From Apiospora phragmitis (Eukaryota; Ascomycota; Sordariomycetes; Amphisphaeriales; Apiosporaceae), in assembly GCA_038363925.1 (NCBI GenBank), contig JAQQWL010000011.1:620001-684000 (forward strand): a stretch of DNA of 64,000 bases. The letters run 5' to 3'. The position numbers and the translations under genes are program-made. The notes beneath the pieces were generated by a model, which did no database searches, was not told the origin of the DNA, and worked only from the letters and a program-made list of their open reading frames with translations. The number at the start of each line of letters is the position of its first letter. Positions within the stretch are counted from its first letter, which is position 1. Below, piece by piece: positions 1 through 11,178 of this stretch.

Positions 1-37
1 AGGTTTGCTTCCAATCGCTCAACGAACTTAAAGTTCA

Positions 38-1475
38 TTAGAAATACTTGACAGCCAATTTTGCCTTGAACGCTGTAAGGGCATGCGTAAATGGAGAGCC
101 GTCAACCTCGCGCCGGTACAGCCAGCCATGTTTCTCTGCAAACTCGACTCCCTTCTTCTCTGCTTCTACCCAACTCTTCCTGTTTGTCCTGTTTCGAGCC
201 GCGAAGAGGATAAAGATACGATCTTTCGATACTTGCGGTAGGGTCGAAACTTCGATGGCATTGAAAGACTCCTGGTTGAAAAAAGGTACAATGCAAACAT
301 CAGCTTTCCCTATCCACTGGTCCACGACTTGGGAATAGGTATGCCAGTCCCCTGTGTCGAGTATCTCTATGCGCACCTCTTTCCCTTCGATTTGGCACGT
401 AGTGTATATCGTATCCTCGAGTGTTGGACAGTGCTGTATAGATATGTATTAGTAACGTGTTGCCCCTCATAGGAAAGTGTTTGTGCTTACAGGTTCACCG
501 GCTGACAGGCGTCTGTCAGGTGGCAGAAAGTGATGGTCCAAGAGAGTTGTTTTTCCACAGGCTTCTGGACCTAGAAGGCAGACGCAAATCGGTTTGCTGG
601 GGTAGGCTATGGCAAAGGAGCCAGCAGCTTGGTAGGCATTGCTTCGTGCGTACGGAGCTTCGATGCGCGCCGGCGGTGTTGGCTGTCGATAAATAGAGGC
701 CTGAGTCGTGTAAAAGGACGCGAAAGATCCTGCACCATCCCCACGTTGAGTGGCGCGCCATTGTTCGGTTGTGACGAATAGAAAAGACGAAAGGGTTAAG
801 AACTACAGTGTAAAGATCAGTGCCAGATCCGTCTCGGTATGGAGTACGGGAACACACAAGAAGGAACAAAAAGTCGTAGCCCAATCCAAGCGCAACAGTG
901 GCAATGAGCTGAACCACGGCAACTCCTCCTCGTTTGAGGTTCCAACACCAGAGGGCTGTCCAAAGGTAGTAGAAGCCAGCTGCCACGAGCTGAGTCCATT
1001 GCCCGGAAATGAAAGACAGACCGAGAAAGAGTGACTCGAAAAGAACGAAGCATGATGCAAACCAGAGGCTATTGTAGACCTTGGAAAAGTACGCTGTGGT
1101 AGGAATGTGCCTCGTAACCGCTCGACTCAAAGGGGCTCGTATGACATATAAGGACTGTTATTGTTAGTCTTGTTTCGAGGTGCGACTAGAATAACCTACA
1201 TCGATAAGGATAATGCCTAAGACATCCCACTTCCAGAGCCGCCTGTTCCATGCTGGGTCGCCCTGGTACGCCAGTACAAATAATACGCAACCAACCAGGA
1301 GGAAGGCGAAGACGCTGAAGCAGCCAACGAGGAAGAGAAGAAGGTGCTCCCAGCGAGCCCTGGGTGACGGGAGGGGCGGGTGGTAGGCGAACCATGCAAG
1401 GCATGAGATGCTCAACAGCCCGATGGTAGGGACATAGGCAAATGCAGGGCCAGGACCACGTAGTAAATCCTCCAT
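38..1475 (-). CDS. Multi-spanning membrane protein fused to a degenerate Ras-like GTPase domain
   Basis: Four exons (1475-1200, 1154-848, 729-491, 433-38) sum to 405 residues in one frame. The first intron has a clean GACTAAC branch point; the second uses GTACTC as donor and is less certain. Residues ~10-195 hold about five or six hydrophobic segments, then a linker, then a small-GTPase fold. The P-loop is GPEACGKTT, the switch I region PTLEDT aligns with Ras PTIEDS, and EILDTGDW stands where Ras has DILDTAGQ. The G60 and Q61 equivalents are therefore lost, and the NKxD base-recognition motif is reduced to roughly NRTN. There is no CAAX tail; the protein ends KYF. I infer a membrane-embedded signalling or scaffold protein with altered or no GTP hydrolysis. 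The start ATG at 1475 precedes the first hydrophobic segment. Two adjacent genes is the alternative, but the spliced frame is continuous. Confidence 0.62.
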
Positions 1476-2171
1476 GGCGACAGTAGTGTACTTTGAGAAG
1501 AAAACTCGGTGAGCAAGTGAACATGGCAGACAAGGCAATCATTACAGATGACCATACAGAAGGGCAATGCAGCTTATATCAAGTTACACCACCTTGCGAG
1601 TTGTAGTGTCAGTGTTAAGGAACGAGGATTGTTTGGGTGACGGCCCAGGATTGCGTCGAGTTGGTTGAGTATCGATCAGCCATGAAATTCCGGCATTATC
1701 CCCGCTGATAGTCCAGCGCCTATTGGGACTCCTACAAATGTGTAGATGCATCCCAACGGGACCAAGCTCGATGAAAAAGCAAGGCCTGGTTCGGCGATCC
1801 AGCATTGCCCTCGATGAAGCCCATTACTAACATCAGCTCAATGGCAGGCCAGGTGTGGTATCATACCCCGTGGTCGTGACGGTCTAAACCGGGTTCGATT
1901 AGCCCGGTTGGATCGCCTGACACCTGGTCTGCGAAGTTGGCTTGAAGACATGAATGTGGGTGGATAGGGCAGACCAGGTTCGAAGCCTCCTATTTCAGCA
2001 ATCTTATGTGGGTCATTGGGTGACTTGGCAGCACCTGCAACCAGATCCCTGCACATTTCTACGTAGAAGTGTGCAGGGATTGTTAGCACATGAACCTGTT
2101 CTCTGTGTTCTGATCTCTCCCCATGTTTTCTATGTCCTGGAGTCTATGTTGAAGTCGAAAACGCTGTCGCC
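1476..2171. other. Intergenic spacer with a hairpin cluster
   Basis: No gene can be supported. A 73-codon minus-strand ORF at 1584-1805 has no recognisable feature. The stretch 1849-2080 contains several perfect or near-perfect inverted repeats, listed separately. Confidence 0.5.
1849..2080. repeat. Cluster of four inverted repeats
   Basis: CCAGGTGT (1849-1856) pairs with ACACCTGG (1920-1927), enclosing a hairpin AACCGGG (1887-1893)/CCCGGTT (1903-1909) with a 9-nt loop. ACCTGGTCTGC (1922-1932) pairs with GCAGACCAGGT (1969-1979). The interval 2045-2080 is a 36-nt palindrome with one mismatched position per arm, centred on TACGTA. All lie within 230 bp just upstream of the gene that starts at 2172. 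Could be a structured RNA, a MITE remnant or a protein-binding array; function unknown. Confidence 0.7.
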
Positions 2172-3796
2172 ATGATCCCTCGCATCAGTATTCCCGTGGA
2201 TGAGCTGGAGAGAGAAGCCCAAAAATATCAGCCTTGCAAAGGCGAGGTTATTATATCTTTTCATGTATTTTCAGAGCCACAACAGGAAATCATCGAGGTA
2301 CATTTGCGGCCTATTACCGTGGTTGATGTACGAGCAAAGCAGTTCACGGTTTGCGGCTTTTCGAGCCTTGCATCCAGAAGCGATGTATCCAAACATATCG
2401 AGAGTTTCTGCAAACATCTGCCTACGGGCGAATGGATCAATGGCGGGTAAGTCTTTATGGCTGGATGTGCTGTTTTAAGCTAAACGAGATCAGTCACACT
2501 GTCAAGCCTGAGCCTAACGCGTTGCTCTCTGCGTACCAACAAGACAACGTGCCCGGCCAGCCACCATCTAAGAAGAGAAAGGGAAACCAGCCGCAAGACA
2601 TTGTAAAGAAGACGGCGAACGCATTTCTCATAAAGGTACAATCAGGGGTCAAACGGCTTGCTTACCCAAAGTGCTCGAGCTTGAACGAAGCCACCAGTGA
2701 CAATATCTTCGAGATATGTACAGTAACGGGTGAAACACAGAGAGATCTGAACGTCATCATCAGCAACCTCACACTTATCAAAAACCAAAAGTCGGCGTCG
2801 GCGGCGAAAGACGACTGGAAGTTGGAACATTTGATCCGATGCATTCGCAATATTTGCCGGGATCGGGGGGAACTCTCTGTTTCCGACGACCCGAATAATG
2901 CTCTTAAAAGACGAGAGATGGTGGCATCTCGAATCAATGCGGTCGTGAACAAGCTCATTCCTCACGCAGGACCATTAGCACTAATCATATATTCTGCACT
3001 AGCCGGTAAGTCTAAATATTCGGAGGATGAATGAAGCTGATCCCAGTAGAAACCAAGTACAAATGGAGCGAAGTTGGATACGTCAAAGATGAGAAAGTCG
3101 TTGAGGACGTGGTTGCTGGCGTGCTACGCCAAGCCATTGAGGTTCCCGAACACTGCGAGCTCTTCAATCCTGTGGCAGCACTGAGTTGGATATTACAAGA
3201 AGAGTATGTTACCACAGTCGAGAATGAACACTCTAACGTCTCTTAGTTATCAACGCCTTTGCCAGGAGCTAGGCCTTGCCAATTTCTCTGCCTTAGATAC
3301 TGAAGGTGGCAACGGGATGTTCAAAGAGCTGCCACTCGGGCTAGCCATGGCACGAGCATGCCTCCCAAAAGATGCTACCAGGTTGTCTGAGAAGGGCGCT
3401 TGGCTGCTCGAGGCAAAGAACGACCAGCGACAAGCACTGGTAGCGAATGGGCCGACTGACGGCCGGGGCGGTGGTGGTTCGGGGGTGCAAAACACTCTTG
3501 ATGACATCTCGTCGCCAAGTCTAGAGAACGGACAGTATCATACTTGTGAGTTGTGCGGTAATGCGATGAGTAGCCACAATGGCCCTCGAGTCGGCTGTTT
3601 ATGCAATATGCCCCCGATTTGTGGAGGAACTGATATACTGTATGATGAAGAGGGTTATACTATGGCGGGTGTGATTCAACTGCAGAGCTACCCAGAATTG
3701 CCTCCTTGGTGCACGATTCCTCCAGCCAACATGTACAATATTATTCCGCCAGTGGATGATCATACGATCAACCCTGCGTTGATCCAGCAGTTTTAG
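2172..3796 (+). CDS. Orphan protein with C-terminal Cys cluster, four exons
   Basis: Exons 2172-2446, 2494-3005, 3047-3203 and 3247-3796 join in phase to 497 residues; donors are GTAAGT, GTAAGT and GTATGT. I do not recognise the family. Visible features: an N-terminal segment of about 90 residues, a basic stretch (SKKRKG) that could be a nuclear localisation signal, a mostly helical middle, and a C-terminal cluster CELCGN...GCLC...C that could bind zinc. It converges with the next minus-strand gene, whose last codons overlap its 3' end. It sits in the accessory half of the window, and no catalytic motif is seen. Confidence 0.65.
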
Positions 3797-4316
3797 CAAA
3801 TACAAGTAAAATTAACCATACCTCGTCCTTTACCCTAAAATAAGTCGAGCTTTCCAGTAGATACATGCGATGTTCAGTATGAGGTTCCCAATCAAGTTTT
3901 AAATATGGAGGAATTGGGTTGCCATCAACGACTTTGTGACATGCTACTTCGACCTTCTGTAGTCTGCCTGGAAGAGGTACAATGCAACTTCTGCTGGCGT
4001 GTGCTGTCAGCGTCCCCTTCTGTAGTCGACAAACGGACCAATTGTAACTCATGGGACTGAGGTGCTGCATCCGAGGCGCCTTGTTAGTCAGCTAAATCCG
4101 TCTGTTATGATAGGTGATACACACAAGCTCCTTTACAATCTGGTCGAGGAGAGGTTCAAATCTTTTCAACGGCTCATTCTTGAGTCGGACAGCATTGGCA
4201 TCCTCCTCAAGTTCCGGTGGTCGCTCGTAATCAGCTTCATTGAAATTAAAGCTGGCCGCTTCCGCAAGTAAAGCTTCCAAAGCCTTTGTTGCTCTTATAG
4301 CCGTGACGAACGCCAT
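3768..4316 (-). CDS. Orphan protein, two exons
   Basis: Exon 1 4316-4125 and exon 2 4064-3768 join through an intron with a CTGACTAAC branch point and GATGCAG acceptor, giving 162 residues. The N-terminus is Ala/Glu-rich and helical; the second half is beta-like with KLDWEPHTEHRM. No family recognised. The last ~10 codons overlap the opposing gene, so a further intron near GTATGG (about 3828) with a different C-terminus is possible. Confidence 0.5.
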
Positions 4317-4849
4317 ATCGCTATATGTTAAAGTGCGTAGGTATCTTGGTAAAGTGACGGCTTCTCAGTATACACTGAGAACGAAGAAAAAAGTGTAATA
4401 ATCTGAGGAGAAGAACGCAGAAGGTTGTTCGACATACAGTATTTATCCCAAATTGAACTGGTAATGAATAGTGGCCTCGTTCTTCGCCTCGAGAGTTGTA
4501 ATGGGAAGGCCCGCATTGAGCTTTCGTTGTCATTTTCAAAGTCCTCGGCAAAATGATTATCCGATTATCCGATAATCCTCTAGATGTATTACATAATTCT
4601 GACGCTCGAGAGGAGCAGAGCCACTTCTATGAGATAAACTTCAGTAGTTGAAAAAAATGGGAGAGCGAAATGCATAATTTGTTGATAATAGTAGTCATGG
4701 TTTTGACAGATGCCAAGTATGTATATAATCTTCAGCCATGTTGACCTAGCTATCTGTCTCTAGAGGTGGACTTGGTAGATGAAAGACCAAAATTGTAAGA
4801 GTTCAAGTGACTAATTCAATGGGCTTGTTTCTGCTACATACGAGTATTC
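4317..4849. other. Intergenic stretch, no supported gene
   Basis: AT-rich spacer. The only structure noticed is GATTATC (4555-4561) facing GATAATC (4571-4577) across another copy of the same motif. Confidence 0.5.
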
Positions 4850-6280
4850 TAAACCTAGGGAGGAAAGAAAGAAAAGGGATAAGGATCGTGACGGATCACG
4901 TCGTGCTTCCGAAGGTCTTCCGAGTCTGTGCGTCCTGGTGCGTGCACCATTTGTCGATAGTTGGCTGAGGGACGCCGAAGCCCAATACCAGGCCATAGCC
5001 CTTGACAAAAATATCACTTCTTAGGGGGTGGTGGGGGGATGGTTCCTCCTGGTGAACCCTTTACGATTGCTTGCATCGAGCCTGCTTTCGTAGCGGAAGT
5101 AGTGTCGGTGCTCGGGGGAGGGTCTGATAAGGAAGTTGTATTAGTGATGTGTTCATTAAGATGGGGGTAGACTTGCCCGGCATAATGACTGAGGCTTCGT
5201 GAGACGAGCGGAATATATATAAAATACTTCTGGCGATGCTTTAGTGGTGAATAATCAGTATTATTGCCCAACGGTGTGAGAGAATGCAAGCAAGTACGTA
5301 CTGCTGGTCTGGAATTTATTTGGATATGTTCACATATCAGATTGAGTAGGCTGAACTCTTTGAAGATTTATTTCGCCCCGAAAGCAGATATTGGAGGATA
5401 TATATACCTGCATACGTCCTTTCTGGCCACCAAGTTCGCGCGACATCGTCTCATTATCACCGTGCATGCACTCAGCTGCACGCCGTTCAGGGTTTGATGT
5501 GAGTTTGTGACCAAAAGGGAAATCGGATATACCATACTCCAACTTGGCCGGGGAAAGATTCGGGAATACGGAGGCTAGATACAGTATGGGTCAAGAAACT
5601 GGCCTCATATACTGGACGTCAGAGGGAGGCCGTGAACAACTAGGCATTGGCCAGTCTCGGTGAGGTACAGTCGTGTCTGCATTGCTGGGATAGCTTTGAC
5701 TGTAAGTTGAATAACCCTAGCAACGTGCAAATAAGCCTGTTCAAAACATATATCACGACCCGGAGAAGGACGCTACAGGGCTCAATGTGATGTAGCCATG
5801 CAGACAGTGCTTGATCGAAATGAGGGATACCCATGCACATCTTCACCTGTTACGACTTTAGACGATGTAGTTCTCACCAACCCTCGATCCAGGGAAGGGA
5901 TTCAACCCGAACTGCAACCTCAATGGCTTGCATTAACATGTTGTAGTATTTGTACCTGGCCGGTCCTACGGCCTAGTCCGTCCAGGACTAGAGTCATCAA
6001 TACTTTACATTGACCTCTTATAGTGAAGGGTATTAAGCAAAGCCGCTGTATGCTCTCCTTCGACGGCTTGCATAGTGACATTCACATTTTTAACTTGCCA
6101 ACTCTGGCGAATCGTATGTCCATTGGGTAAGAAAGGAAGGTCAGTGCCGGCCAGGCGAGCTATTTTTCTATAGAGAGTTGGCTGGCAGGAACCAAGTAAG
6201 ACGTACAGATCATACAGACCCGACCTGATGGTCATCGTCAGGGGGCTGTTACTTAGCCGCTCACAATTATTCATTGGACG
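4850..6280 (-). other. Unresolved multi-exon gene or gene relic
   Basis: Several minus-strand open segments look exonic but could not be joined into one reliable model: 6274-6005 (with a plausible internal GTACGT...TATAG intron), about 5846-5740 (segment around MGIPHFDQALSAWL), about 5560-5410 (segment around PFGHKLTSNPERRAAECM), about 5285-5175, and a C-terminal segment ending PPPPPKK at 5014. Some junctions have poor donors. It could be one gene with five or more exons or a decaying one. No family recognised. Confidence 0.3.
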
Positions 6281-6592
6281 AGATGTACTTGCATTCTGAA
6301 GATCGTCATTGGTTATACGCCGAATGCCTTAGCTTATGAAGTAGTCTTCACCCAGATGAGAGGCCTATATACAGTATTTCAATCCTCAACATGCCGAACT
6401 AACATAGTCCGATGTTCATCCATGCTTCGGAAAAGGATCCTGGAGGCTTGCCATGGCGCTGATGGCCTGATCTGGCAATCAGCGTACTAATCAACTCTGC
6501 TCAATACCATACATTCGTGCTTTGGCTGAACCATTATATGCTGGAATAACTATAGTGGGTCAAATGACACGCTTTAAGAATATGCAATGTGT
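6281..6592. other. Intergenic stretch, nothing recognised
   Basis: No ORF, RNA gene or repeat could be supported before the minisatellite. Confidence 0.5.
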
Positions 6593-6858
6593 AACCTGCA
6601 TTTGCTTATATCAGCTTGACACATTGTCACTAGCTAACCTGCATTTGCTTATATTAGCTTGACACATTGTCACTAGCTAACCTGCATTTGCTTATATTAG
6701 CTTGACATATTGTCACTAGCTAACCTGCATTTGCTTATACTAGCTTGACACATTGTCACTAGCTAACTTGCATTTGCTTATACTAGCTTGACACATTGTC
6801 ACTAGCTAACCTGCATTAGCTTATACCAGCTTAACACATTGTCACTAGCTAACTTGCA
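6593..6858. repeat. 43-bp minisatellite, six copies plus partial
   Basis: Units at 6593-6635, 6636-6678, 6679-6721, 6722-6764, 6765-6807 and 6808-6850, then a partial copy 6851-6858. Each starts AACCTGCATTTGC (or AACTTGC) and ends CACTAGCT. Copies differ at one to a few positions. No unique spacers separate the units. Confidence 0.92.
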
Positions 6859-7577
6859 GAGGATAAGCTACGTCACAAAGTGCTTCTTATACAGTGTTAA
6901 TTAATTCAATACACGGTAGCGAGCTAGTTACTTTCCCGCATGCATAGGTATCTGCGCAGCACTATGTATGTAGCTATTTAGGCTAGACAAGAAAGGTCAC
7001 GTCCGTGCCATCATACAGTACTGAGAAAATTCATTGCCAGATTCCAACACTGCAGCATTCTTCTCGTAAGGCATACAAAGTGCGTTATATCGGTACATTT
7101 TTGTGTCTTGGTATTCAAAAGCATATTGCCCTTGGAGTTTCTGATACTAATATCAGTATGCAGCAGTTGAAGTTGGAATGAGGGACAGCGCGACTTTGTT
7201 TCCTGTACTCAGCTCTGTTTCGGCGCGCAATTCTCACAAGGATCTCCGTTGGGTTTAATGCCTGGAGCTTGACCTCCCTCGCACAGTTTGCACATTTCCG
7301 TGATAATCTAGTTACGAATTAGTCACAGATAGTGCAATTTAGAAAAAAAATGAATATCCGCACCAAAGTTGCTCAAATTTGTAGATGAATAGTATTGTGG
7401 TTGTCGTTGATGTTAGGCTCCTGAGAAGTTAGATATTGGGTAGCAAAGAGCTTTAATACTTTGCTCACATCACATGTGGCTAAGGCAGCGTCACGTGAGG
7501 CACGGTTGTGATTAAGGTTATGAGGTAATAAACCCCGCCGACACCCCGCATCACGCTGCTCTGCCAATTTCTTCTGA
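6859..7577. other. Intergenic stretch, nothing recognised
   Basis: Short ORFs only, none with coding-like features. An in-frame stop at 7575-7577 bounds the following gene's open frame on its 5' side. Confidence 0.45.
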
Positions 7578-7715
7578 GCCGAGCGTCACGTCCGATTTTC
7601 ATCACGCTTCACCACGTCGAGGCGCAGAGGATGGCATCAAACCCCGCCGATACCCGAATACCAGAAGCTTCTGAATGCGATTCATTCGAGGAAGCCGAAC
7701 GATCCTTTCAAGAGT

Positions 7716-8309
7716 ATGGGGTTTCTGTACCAGACTATTCCGGGAATTGGAGACATCGTAGAGTCTCTGAGCTCGGAGGAAGGCGAAAATACAGAGACAT
7801 TCAACAAGTGTTTCAAAGACATATTATTCAAAAACGAGGTATTTAGTGCAAGCTGCTTTTCTGCATTGATACTAATATCCCTTAGTATATTAAAGAGATC
7901 TTACAACCATACAGTCAAAAACCGCCGAACTTCGCATTCCCCCTCGGTTTCGATCCGATCCATTACTATGTGCTCGCAAAAGATCCAAAGATAGGCCAAG
8001 ATAGAGGCCATCCCATAAGTGTCTATGTTTGGCGGAAACACACCCATCTGGATTGTGCCTTGGGCTCGCTAAAAGGAGATTTCGTCACGAGCGGCCCTCG
8101 GCCTAATCGCATGTTCTTGGTACCTTACCCTCAAATAGAGGGGGTTTTCAACGAAGCCCAAATTAAAATGGAGGAAGGAGGCATGTGAGTAACCCAAGTC
8201 GGGAACTTTCGTACCCTATCTAATAGCGACCAGCCTGATAGCACATCCACGGCACGCTTTCATTGTGAAGAAGGGGTTTGCGTTCAACTACACATGGCTT
8301 GGGATTTGA
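7716..8309 (+). CDS. Orphan protein, three exons (5' end uncertain)
   Basis: Exons 7716-7838, 7886-8184 and 8234-8309 join in frame; the first intron has TACTAAT and CTTAG, the second GTGAGT and CCAG. The coding-like frame continues upstream of 7716 (reads IPEYQKLLNAIHSRKP) to about 7626 without an ATG. Either an upstream exon exists or translation starts at the ATG at 7716. The ATG at 7631 is in another frame. The product has PRPNRMFLVPYPQ and AHPRHAFIVKKGF segments; family not recognised. Confidence 0.5.
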
Positions 8310-8367
8310 ACAGGGTAATCATGAGTGGTTACATAAAGGTGTCCAATAGACAATACATTTTGAAGTT

Positions 8368-9316
8368 TCACCCGAATTGATTCCCACTGAATTGATTTCC
8401 ATTGAATTGATCCCAAATCGACTGGTATGATGGGATTTCCATGCCTCCAAAGAGTGTTGGCTGCGTTCGTGGGTTCTGATAGAAGTCGTGGGCTGATCCT
8501 AATCTTGACAGGTTGGCACCGAGGTCCGGAGGCAAGGCAAGATTAGCTGAATCGAGTCTGCTTTCCGCAACATCAGGGGGTTCTGAGAAGGACTGTGATG
8601 GAAGATCATCATGATTCGATTCAACATGGACTAGCGGAGGCGATCCTAAAGGAGCTGTGGCTGCTGGCACATTGTTTCCGGATCTGGCGGCCTCTAATTG
8701 AAATATGGGCTGTCGCGAACGTGCTATGGAATCAGCATGATCGATGTAGTTGCTTGCGGAAACCTTTTTAACCTTATTCCGCCGGATGTAAGAACGGACG
8801 ACGTTCGGAGCACATCCCATCAAGTCCTTGATCTCGGCCTGTATCTGCCGGACCTGCTCGGTAGGGCAGTCTCTGGCGCAGTCGTGTTGGTACAAAAATT
8901 TGAAAGCGCCGTGAAACTCATGGGCGCAATGGGCACAGCTGATCAATCTGTGGCAGTCTGCCAAAAGAGAGATAAGCATAGATTTCGGCCCGTTTGAGAA
9001 GAGTTGTTCACCTACGTGTAGCCCCGTGGCGTAGGAGGCGAGATTGTGTATCGAATGAAGACGTGCAGCATCTACATGGGAAAGCTTTGGATGCCTGGTT
9101 GACTGCATTTGTGACTTCGCTCCCCAGAAATCCGCTCAATTGCCCCACAACTTGGTTCATGTCATCCTGTGATCTCATTGTAAGAGCAAGGCAAGTTGAT
9201 TGGGGCTTGGTCCTCACCTGTAGAGACTTGAAATGCACAAGAAGGTGTGTGCGCAACTCCCCGAATGATGGCCATGGCACCGAACACAGATTACAAATTA
9301 GTGAAGTTTGACTCAT
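8368..9316 (-). CDS. C2H2-like zinc-finger protein
   Basis: Exons 9316-9218, 9166-9012 and 8947-8368 join in phase (277 residues). An N-terminal finger CNLC-x12-H-x3-H (residues 8-28) has classical C2H2 spacing. A second partial finger (PCRCC...RLLRH) follows, then CAHC...H-x-C-x3-C split by the second intron. The basic stretch IRRNKVKKV could be nuclear localisation or DNA contact. The C-terminal 120 residues are Ser/Pro/Asn-rich and end with short repeats of NQF. A DNA-binding regulator is the likely role; no target is visible. Confidence 0.72.
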
Positions 9317-10760
9317 CTTCTTCGCGTAGATAGAAGAGTTATCAGTGGCAAGGTTTGCATTAGGTGATATCGCAGTGTTAGCAGCTTTATGGTTAATGAA
9401 GTGTGGGGATTTCCGTATCCCATAGCGGTGCGGGGGTTAAAATTACCCACTGTTCAAGTAAGATGATCACTGCTACCTCCCACGTACTTGAAGCCACGGC
9501 GTCTACAGAAGCGTGTTAATTCGATGGAACATTCACGCAAACCAAAACTACAACGCCAGTAAATTTTCATGAGAGAGCAGCTAGACATGGTTATAGCACA
9601 GTCAACCTTGCTGTGTCAGCCCATCATATTGCGAGGGACTTCGATGCCTTGGTGGCACCAACATTTATAATCTTCATCCTCTACGGCGCCAGGCATCATG
9701 CTAAGTAGACCATATCAACATCAATACGACTACCGATGACTGAAGGCAGCATCAAAGATAATATTAATATAGGTGGAAGCTGCCCTGGGAAAGGGACGCG
9801 AGGTTCGCATGTCCAGTAAAACGGTCATAGCCAACCTGACAAATCCTTCAAAGATGGCGATCTATGAATGGTTGGTGGGCTCGAGACATGTGGGCCTTTA
9901 GTTGCTTCCGCTATTTTGTTACGAGGGAGTTTGATCGCAATCGCTGCCTCCCCTCACCCCACCGCTATTTCGTGGGAACTGTACCTCTTCGATTGCCTGT
10001 GCTATCCTTGATTTGCATATGCAACGGGTCGCACACTCTGATAATAATCTGTACGATGCTTAAGTTGGTGTTCTTAACGATCTCTCGTAGCGAGAGCTGG
10101 CATTCGAACTTGATGTTCAACAAATGGATGGGAACTGCTTGTGAACGGGTCGGTAACGGTGAATTTGGGTACGTGTGGGTGGTATCCCCAGTGCTCCTAG
10201 GATCAGCGACGGGAGTGCACACCTGGTGCAACTTTCTCAATTAAGCCTTGACATATGACAGGAAACTGCATTGTCCCGTGGCAAGTGATAAGTTCCAGCA
10301 AATCATTGATTGCATACCCAAGTCACCCAAGTAGTTGCTGCAGCCCCCATTTGACCACGTCTTTCGCGGCCGACACAAGCCAGTGTAATATGCAACTGCT
10401 TACCGCGAACATGCTCGCTCCCACACCTACGTGATCGAAACGACCAATGTAAAACACACTGATCCCAGACAAGCATCCATTTCTTTGTGATATGGATAAC
10501 GACCATGGTCTGGAAAGATAAGATGGTTCGCTCAGCCGGGCTAGTCGGCCATGCGTAACATGTCCATTCTTTATCCATTCTTGATGTCTGAGTCTTTTGA
10601 CTTATCATCTACTTATATCGAAGCTCGTATTCACCTTGAATTGCCTCTTCATTGTCGAAGTACGAATCTTCACATCTAAGCGAACAACGTTGTCGGCCGT
10701 CATATGACCAAGGTAAACACCAGCTTTCTATCATGACCTGACAGATCTGAACCTCCAAAG
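9317..10760. other. Intergenic stretch without supported genes
   Basis: About 1.4 kb. Overlapping ORFs on both strands at 9864-10244 and 10303-10608 have no domain, no convincing splice partners and no codon preference over their antisense, so none is called. Confidence 0.45.
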
Positions 10761-10928
10761 ATGTGTACAGTTATTACCGACTACTACAGCTGTGGCCATG
10801 TCAAAGGGACGCGGACTGACAAGACTGGTTGCCCGAATCCGAACTCCTGTTTAAAGACCTACCGAAATGGTAGAACATTCACACAAAATTGCGGCGCCAC
10901 GGCTTGCAACACTCCGCCGTCCTCCTGA
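10761..10928 (+). CDS. Small Cys-rich protein, 55 aa
   Basis: A single exon from ATG 10761 to TGA 10926-10928. Six cysteines follow the initiator region: MC, YYSCGH, TGC, NSC, QNC and TAC. The start MCTVITDYYSCGHVKG has no signal peptide, so a secreted effector is unlikely; a small metal-binding or disulfide-rich cytosolic protein fits better. The next 250 bases hold nothing clear. No family assigned. Confidence 0.5.
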   Translation: MCTVITDYYSCGHVKGTRTDKTGCPNPNSCLKTYRNGRTFTQNCGATACNTPPSS

Positions 10929-11178
10929 ACTAGCCAGGGCTTGCTCACTAAAGGTGAGGTTGCCCAAGGCCAGGGTAGAGTGCGGGGTCAGCTGTGGACC
11001 TATTTTTGCGGGTTTACATATGCTTGCTCTGTACCTAGCAGGCAACGCACAGTATATAACAATACGTAACAATGCAATCGCTGTAATCTACTGCTCCATT
11101 AGCTATTTGCCTTTTCCTTTTATTGTTGAACATCTTGACTTTCTTGGTAACATCAGTTAGCGATTCATACACAGCATC

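Noticed and set aside
1880..1912. tRNA T-arm in the hairpin cluster
   Set aside because: GGGTTCGATTAGCCC resembles a T-arm, but the loop is 9 nt and no D- or anticodon arm lies upstream.
6593..6858. CRISPR array
   Set aside because: Units are contiguous 43-bp copies with no unique spacers, in a eukaryotic genome; it is a minisatellite.
9864..10608. ORFs of about 100 codons on both strands
   Set aside because: No domain, no splice continuation, and antisense frames equally open.
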